Assembly (NCBI RefSeq): GCF_036402745.1
Contig: NZ_DASWSJ010000113.1
Location: 1-64,000 of the forward strand
Reading direction: 5' to 3'
Length of the DNA stretch: 64,000 nt
DNA from: Actinophytocola sp036402745
GTDB lineage: Bacteria > Actinomycetota > Actinomycetes > Mycobacteriales > Pseudonocardiaceae
This document shows, one piece after another, positions 61,214 through 64,000 of this stretch. The first letter of the stretch is position 1, and each line of letters begins with the position of its first letter. Below the pieces are notes generated by a model. That model saw nothing but the letters and a program-made list of their open reading frames with translations, was not told where the DNA came from and made no database searches. The translations under genes and the position numbers were made by a program.

Positions 61214-62577
61214 GCGACGGGCAGGCCGAGCAGCGCGGCCGCGGCGCCGAGGCCCGCGCAGACCGCCAGGATCCGCAGCATCGGCCAGCGCAGGGCGAAC
61301 ACCAGCACCAGCGCGATCGCGGTGATCGCGGCGGCGACCGGGCGGAAGTCGGTCAGTACCGGCAACGCCAGGTGCAGCGGGCCGAGGTCGTGCGTCCGGA
61401 TCGTGCTGAACAGCGTGTGCAGCGCGAAGTAGAGCGCGAGGTTGGCGATGACGCCGACCACCGCGGCGGTGATGCCGGTGAGCGCGGCGGACAGGACCTT
61501 GTTGTGCCGCAGGCGTTCCACGTACGGCGCGCCCAGCAGGATGAACAGGAAGCACGGCACGAACGTCACCCACGTGGTGAGCAGCGCGCCGAGCACGCCG
61601 GCCACCCAGGGGTCGAGCCCGCCCGGGTTGGCGTAGGCGCCGAGGAACGCGACGAACTGCACGACCATGATCAGTGGCCCGGGGGTGGACTCGGCCAGCG
61701 CGAGCCCGCGGACCATGTCGCCCGCCGAGAGCCAGCCGTACACCTCGACCGCGCGCTGGGCGACGAACGCGAGGACCGCGTAGGCGCCACCGAAGGTGAC
61801 GAGCGCGGTGCCCGAGAAGAACCAGCCCTGCGTGGTGAGCGTGCTGCCGGCGCCGGTGAGCACGGCGACGGCCAGGATCGGCGCCGCCCAGACCAGCAGG
61901 CCGACCGCGAGGACGGTGAGGCTCCGGCGGGCGGAGGGCGGCTCGTCGTGCAGCGCGTCGTCGGAGATCAGCGGCGCCGGCTCGTCATCGGTGGGCCGCT
62001 TGTCGGCGGGGGTGGCCACGGCGCCGGGCGCGAACCGGCCCAGCGCCCAGCCGATCGCCGCCGCGGCCGCGATGACGGCCGGGAACGGGACCCCGAACAG
62101 GACCAGCGCGACGAACGCGCCGGCGGCGACCGCGACCAGGGCCCGGCCGCGCAGCGCCCGCCGGCCGACCCGCACGACGGCCTGGGCCACGATCGCGACC
62201 ACCGCCGGGGCCAGGCCGGCGAACACGGCGGTGACCGCGGTGGTGTCGCCGAAGGCCACGTAGATCGCGGACAGCGCGAGCAGGGCGAGCATGCCCGGCA
62301 GGACGAACAGGCTGCCCGCGATGAGCGCGCCGCGGCGGCCGTTGAGCAGCCAGCCGACGTAGGTGGCGAGCTGCTGGGCCTCCGGGCCGGGCAGGAGCAT
62401 GCAGTAGTTCAGCGCGTGGAGGAACCGCTGCTGGCCGATCCAGCGCTTCTCCTCGACGAGCGTGCGCTGCATGACCGCGATCTGGCCGGCCGGGCCGCCG
62501 AAGGTCTGCAGCGAGATCAGGAACCACGCCTTGGTCGCCGTGCGCAGCGGGATGACGTCCCGGGTCTCGGTGTCCAC
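61210..62577 (-). CDS. chrA: Chromate efflux transporter (ChrA, long form)
   Basis: 455 residues with the tandem CHR domains. WFLISLQTFGGPAGQIAVMQRTLVEEKRWIGQQRFLHALNYCMLLPGPEAQQLATYVGW opens domain 1 (quoted in parts) and WFFSGTALVTFGGAYAVLAFV opens domain 2. A short cytoplasmic linker lies near residues 200-225. The frame is open to 62769 but would cover tRNA-Cys, so the GTG at 62577 (or ATG at 62619) is the start. Exports chromate, or sulfate-like anions. Confidence 0.9.
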   Translation of the reverse strand: MDTETRDVIPLRTATKAWFLISLQTFGGPAGQIAVMQRTLVEEKRWIGQQRFLHALNYCMLLPGPEAQQLATYVGWLLNGRRGALIAGSLFVLPGMLALLALSAIYVAFGDTTAVTAVFAGLAPAVVAIVAQAVVRVGRRALRGRALVAVAAGAFVALVLFGVPFPAVIAAAAAIGWALGRFAPGAVATPADKRPTDDEPAPLISDDALHDEPPSARRSLTVLAVGLLVWAAPILAVAVLTGAGSTLTTQGWFFSGTALVTFGGAYAVLAFVAQRAVEVYGWLSAGDMVRGLALAESTPGPLIMVVQFVAFLGAYANPGGLDPWVAGVLGALLTTWVTFVPCFLFILLGAPYVERLRHNKVLSAALTGITAAVVGVIANLALYFALHTLFSTIRTHDLGPLHLALPVLTDFRPVAAAITAIALVLVFALRWPMLRILAVCAGLGAAAALLGLPVA

Positions 62578-62662
62578 CCGCTGAATGTAACCGTGGTCGC
62601 ATCCGGCCGGCGTCCACATCGACCGGGCCGCGCCGCCAGGTCCCGCGGCTGACCCCTTTTCG

Positions 62663-62733
62663 AGGCGAAGACGGGATTCGAACCCGCGTGGAGGGCTTTG
62701 CAGGCCCCTGCCTGTCCTCTCGGCCACTTCGCC
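62663..62733 (-). tRNA. tRNA-Cys (GCA)
   Basis: A 71-base cloverleaf reads on the minus strand: acceptor GGCGAAG pairs with CTTCGCC, the anticodon loop is CTGCAAA with anticodon GCA, and the T arm is CGGGTTCGAATCCCG. The discriminator base is T and no CCA is encoded. It stands alone between chrA and the DUF3574 gene. Confidence 0.95.
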
Positions 62734-62908
62734 ACGTCCGGCCGTGGCCGGTACGTGCCGATAGGACACTGCTCCTCGCCGATGGCACGGTCAACCGGGT
62801 TGCCGCGTGGTCCCGGAGAGTGAGAAGTCGCGTTGGCACAACGCTTTCCCGCGTAACATCGGCGCCGACGGCGCGCCCGGGGGACGCGCCGCCGGGGCGG
62901 GGGAGCGG

Positions 62909-63343
62909 TCAGAAGGAGACGCGCTCGGTGCTGTCCGCGCGCAGCACCGACTCCTGCGCGAACTGGCTCTTGTAGTCGGTGCGGATCTCCTCGATCTCCC
63001 GGTTCGCCTGCCGGTCGCCGTACGGGTACAGGATGATCAGCAGGTAGGAGTCCTCCTTGCCGCCCATCCACTGGCCGTGCACCTCGGCCCAGGTCAGCCC
63101 GTCCGGGAAGGCCGGCGTGACCTCCTTGTCGAGGAACAGCTCGAACTCCGCCGGGGTGATCACGCCGCCGTCGGGCGTGCTGCCCCCGAAGAACAGCTCG
63201 GTGCGCTTGTAGGCGTCCCCAGGGACGGCGGTGGCGTCGGTGGCGGTGGTGTCGGGCGCGGCGGAGGCCGCGGTCCCGGCGCCGGTCAGGCCCAGCACGA
63301 GGGCGGTGACCATGCCCGCGATGGCGGTGCGTCGTGTCGTCAT
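62909..63343 (-). CDS. Secreted DUF3574 protein
   Basis: 144 residues with a Sec signal peptide (AIAGMVTALVLGLTGAGTAASA, cleavage after ASA, given in parts) and a DUF3574-type domain: RTELFFGGSTPDGGVITPAEFELFLDKEVTPAFPDGLTWAEVHGQW (in parts) and SYLLIILYPYGD. Function unknown. I use the ATG at 63343 rather than the ORF start 27 bases upstream because the twin-Arg start follows directly. Divergent from the molybdenum hydroxylase gene. Confidence 0.8.
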   Translation of the reverse strand: MTTRRTAIAGMVTALVLGLTGAGTAASAAPDTTATDATAVPGDAYKRTELFFGGSTPDGGVITPAEFELFLDKEVTPAFPDGLTWAEVHGQWMGGKEDSYLLIILYPYGDRQANREIEEIRTDYKSQFAQESVLRADSTERVSF

Positions 63344-63513
63344 GGGCTCATTCAACTGTGCGCGACGCACAATCGGATTAGCCCAAACGTAGGCGTGGCG
63401 TTCATTCTCGTGGCCCTACGTGCCGTGACACACTTCGCTCGACTGCTCCGTACCGCCACTGACCTGCCACTCAGCGTGCCCGCACGGCGTGAGGGTGAGA
63501 GGACCGACCCCCT

Positions 63514-64000
63514 ATGGCACAACAACGTCGTTTGCCGACCGAGGACCCCGCCGGCACGTCCAGGGACGTCGGCCGCCGGACGTTCCTCGGGTACCTGCTC
63601 GCCGCACCCACCCTCGCCGCCGGCGTGTCGATGGCCGGCGTCGCGCTCGGCGGGGGTCAGGCCGAGGCGGCCGTCCCGTCGCTGCCGCAGCCGGCCGACC
63701 TCTTCGACCTCGGCGACCTCCAGAACCTGGCCGCGCTGCCCACGTCCGGCCTCATCGCCGTCCAGGTCAACGAGGACGGCACCGCGTCGTTCGCCCTGCA
63801 CCGCACCGAGGTCGGCCAGGGCATCGCCACCGCCGTCGCCATGATGATCGCCGAGGAGCTGGACCTGCCGCTGGAGAAGGTCCGGGTCACCCTGGCCGAC
63901 GCCCGCCCGGAGCTGATGATGAACCAGCTCACCGGCGGCTCGAACTCGGTGCGCAGCATCTACACCCCGGTGCGGACGGCGGCGGCCATCGCGCGCGAGC
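63514..64000 (+). CDS. Molybdopterin-dependent oxidoreductase large subunit (IorB-like), 5' part
   Basis: The first 162 codons run off the window. A Tat signal with RRTFLGYLLAAP (Arg21-Arg22) is followed by the aldehyde oxidase / xanthine dehydrogenase large-chain fold: FALHRTEVGQGIATAVAMMIAEELDLPLEKVRVTLADARPE and GGSNSVRS (in parts) are the molybdopterin-binding segments of the isoquinoline 1-oxidoreductase group. Exported, folded with cofactor. Substrate unknown; small iron-sulfur subunit probably downstream. Confidence 0.88.
   Translation, partial: MAQQRRLPTEDPAGTSRDVGRRTFLGYLLAAPTLAAGVSMAGVALGGGQAEAAVPSLPQPADLFDLGDLQNLAALPTSGLIAVQVNEDGTASFALHRTEVGQGIATAVAMMIAEELDLPLEKVRVTLADARPELMMNQLTGGSNSVRSIYTPVRTAAAIARE

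Noticed and set aside
61372..62652. 426-codon plus-strand frame opposite chrA
   Set aside because: Antisense low-complexity reading of a clear CHR transporter.
62578..62769. N-terminal extension of ChrA through the tRNA gene
   Set aside because: The extra codons cover tRNA-Cys, so they are not coding.

Overview
The window reads as chromosomal DNA of a high-GC actinobacterium. GC is very high throughout, genes are packed into operons joined by ATGA-type overlaps, GTG starts are common, and there are IdeR/DtxR-type iron boxes, F420-type (LLM) oxidoreductases, GAF-ANTAR and PucR/CdaR regulators, and GNNT-N15-GGGTA promoters of the actinobacterial SigB/SigF class. A recurring TCCACTGTGGA palindrome and the gene mix make me favour Pseudonocardiales (Amycolatopsis-like). 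That genus-level guess is inference. I saw no insertion sequence, prophage or CRISPR array; the window looks like ordinary chromosome carrying several specialised operons.

Layout. 1-2.3 kb (minus): start of a sensor kinase and an MMPL transporter. 2.4-6.2 kb (plus): ferric-iron ABC importer behind two iron boxes. 6.2-12.9 kb (minus): COG4705-type membrane protein, then a FtsX-type ABC exporter locus with two ATPases, a lipoprotein and a phosphodiester glycosidase. 13-17.8 kb: MprF/LysX-like lysyl-phosphatidylglycerol synthase converging on a PAP2 / SHOCT / response regulator / kinase operon. 18.1-20.1 kb: DoxX and TetR divergent genes plus an LLM oxidoreductase.

20.1-35.1 kb is a stress island. 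A nine-gene-plus operon (hsp20, stress protein, dnaK, grpE, dnaJ, MerR, clpB, thioredoxin, DoxX, UBP zinc finger, and a cNMP-binding flavoprotein lacking the thioredoxin reductase CxxC) is bracketed by two paralogous MEDS + PucR/CdaR regulator pairs. 35.3-39.7 kb continues with stress functions: a STAS protein, GAF-ANTAR, zinc alcohol dehydrogenase, SRPBCC protein and MBL hydrolase, the last two with mirror-image SigB-type promoters.

39.7-45.8 kb: MFS exporter, GT4, GpgS-like GT2, Gfo/Idh oxidoreductase and an MDR dehydrogenase, suggesting a glycoside/compatible-solute pathway. 45.8-51.4 kb: cytochrome oxidase subunit I with a SigB-like promoter, a DUF2254 protein whose frame runs into cydB, and cydBA.

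51.7-61.0 kb is the most exciting unit. One tightly overlapped operon joins a BMP-type nucleoside ABC importer, a nucleoside phosphorylase, a DszC/SfnB-like flavin monooxygenase and mtnA, mtnC, mtnB and mtnD, which looks like import and complete salvage of methylthioadenosine-type nucleosides. 61.2-64 kb: chromate transporter, tRNA-Cys, DUF3574 secreted protein and the start of a Tat-exported molybdenum hydroxylase large subunit.
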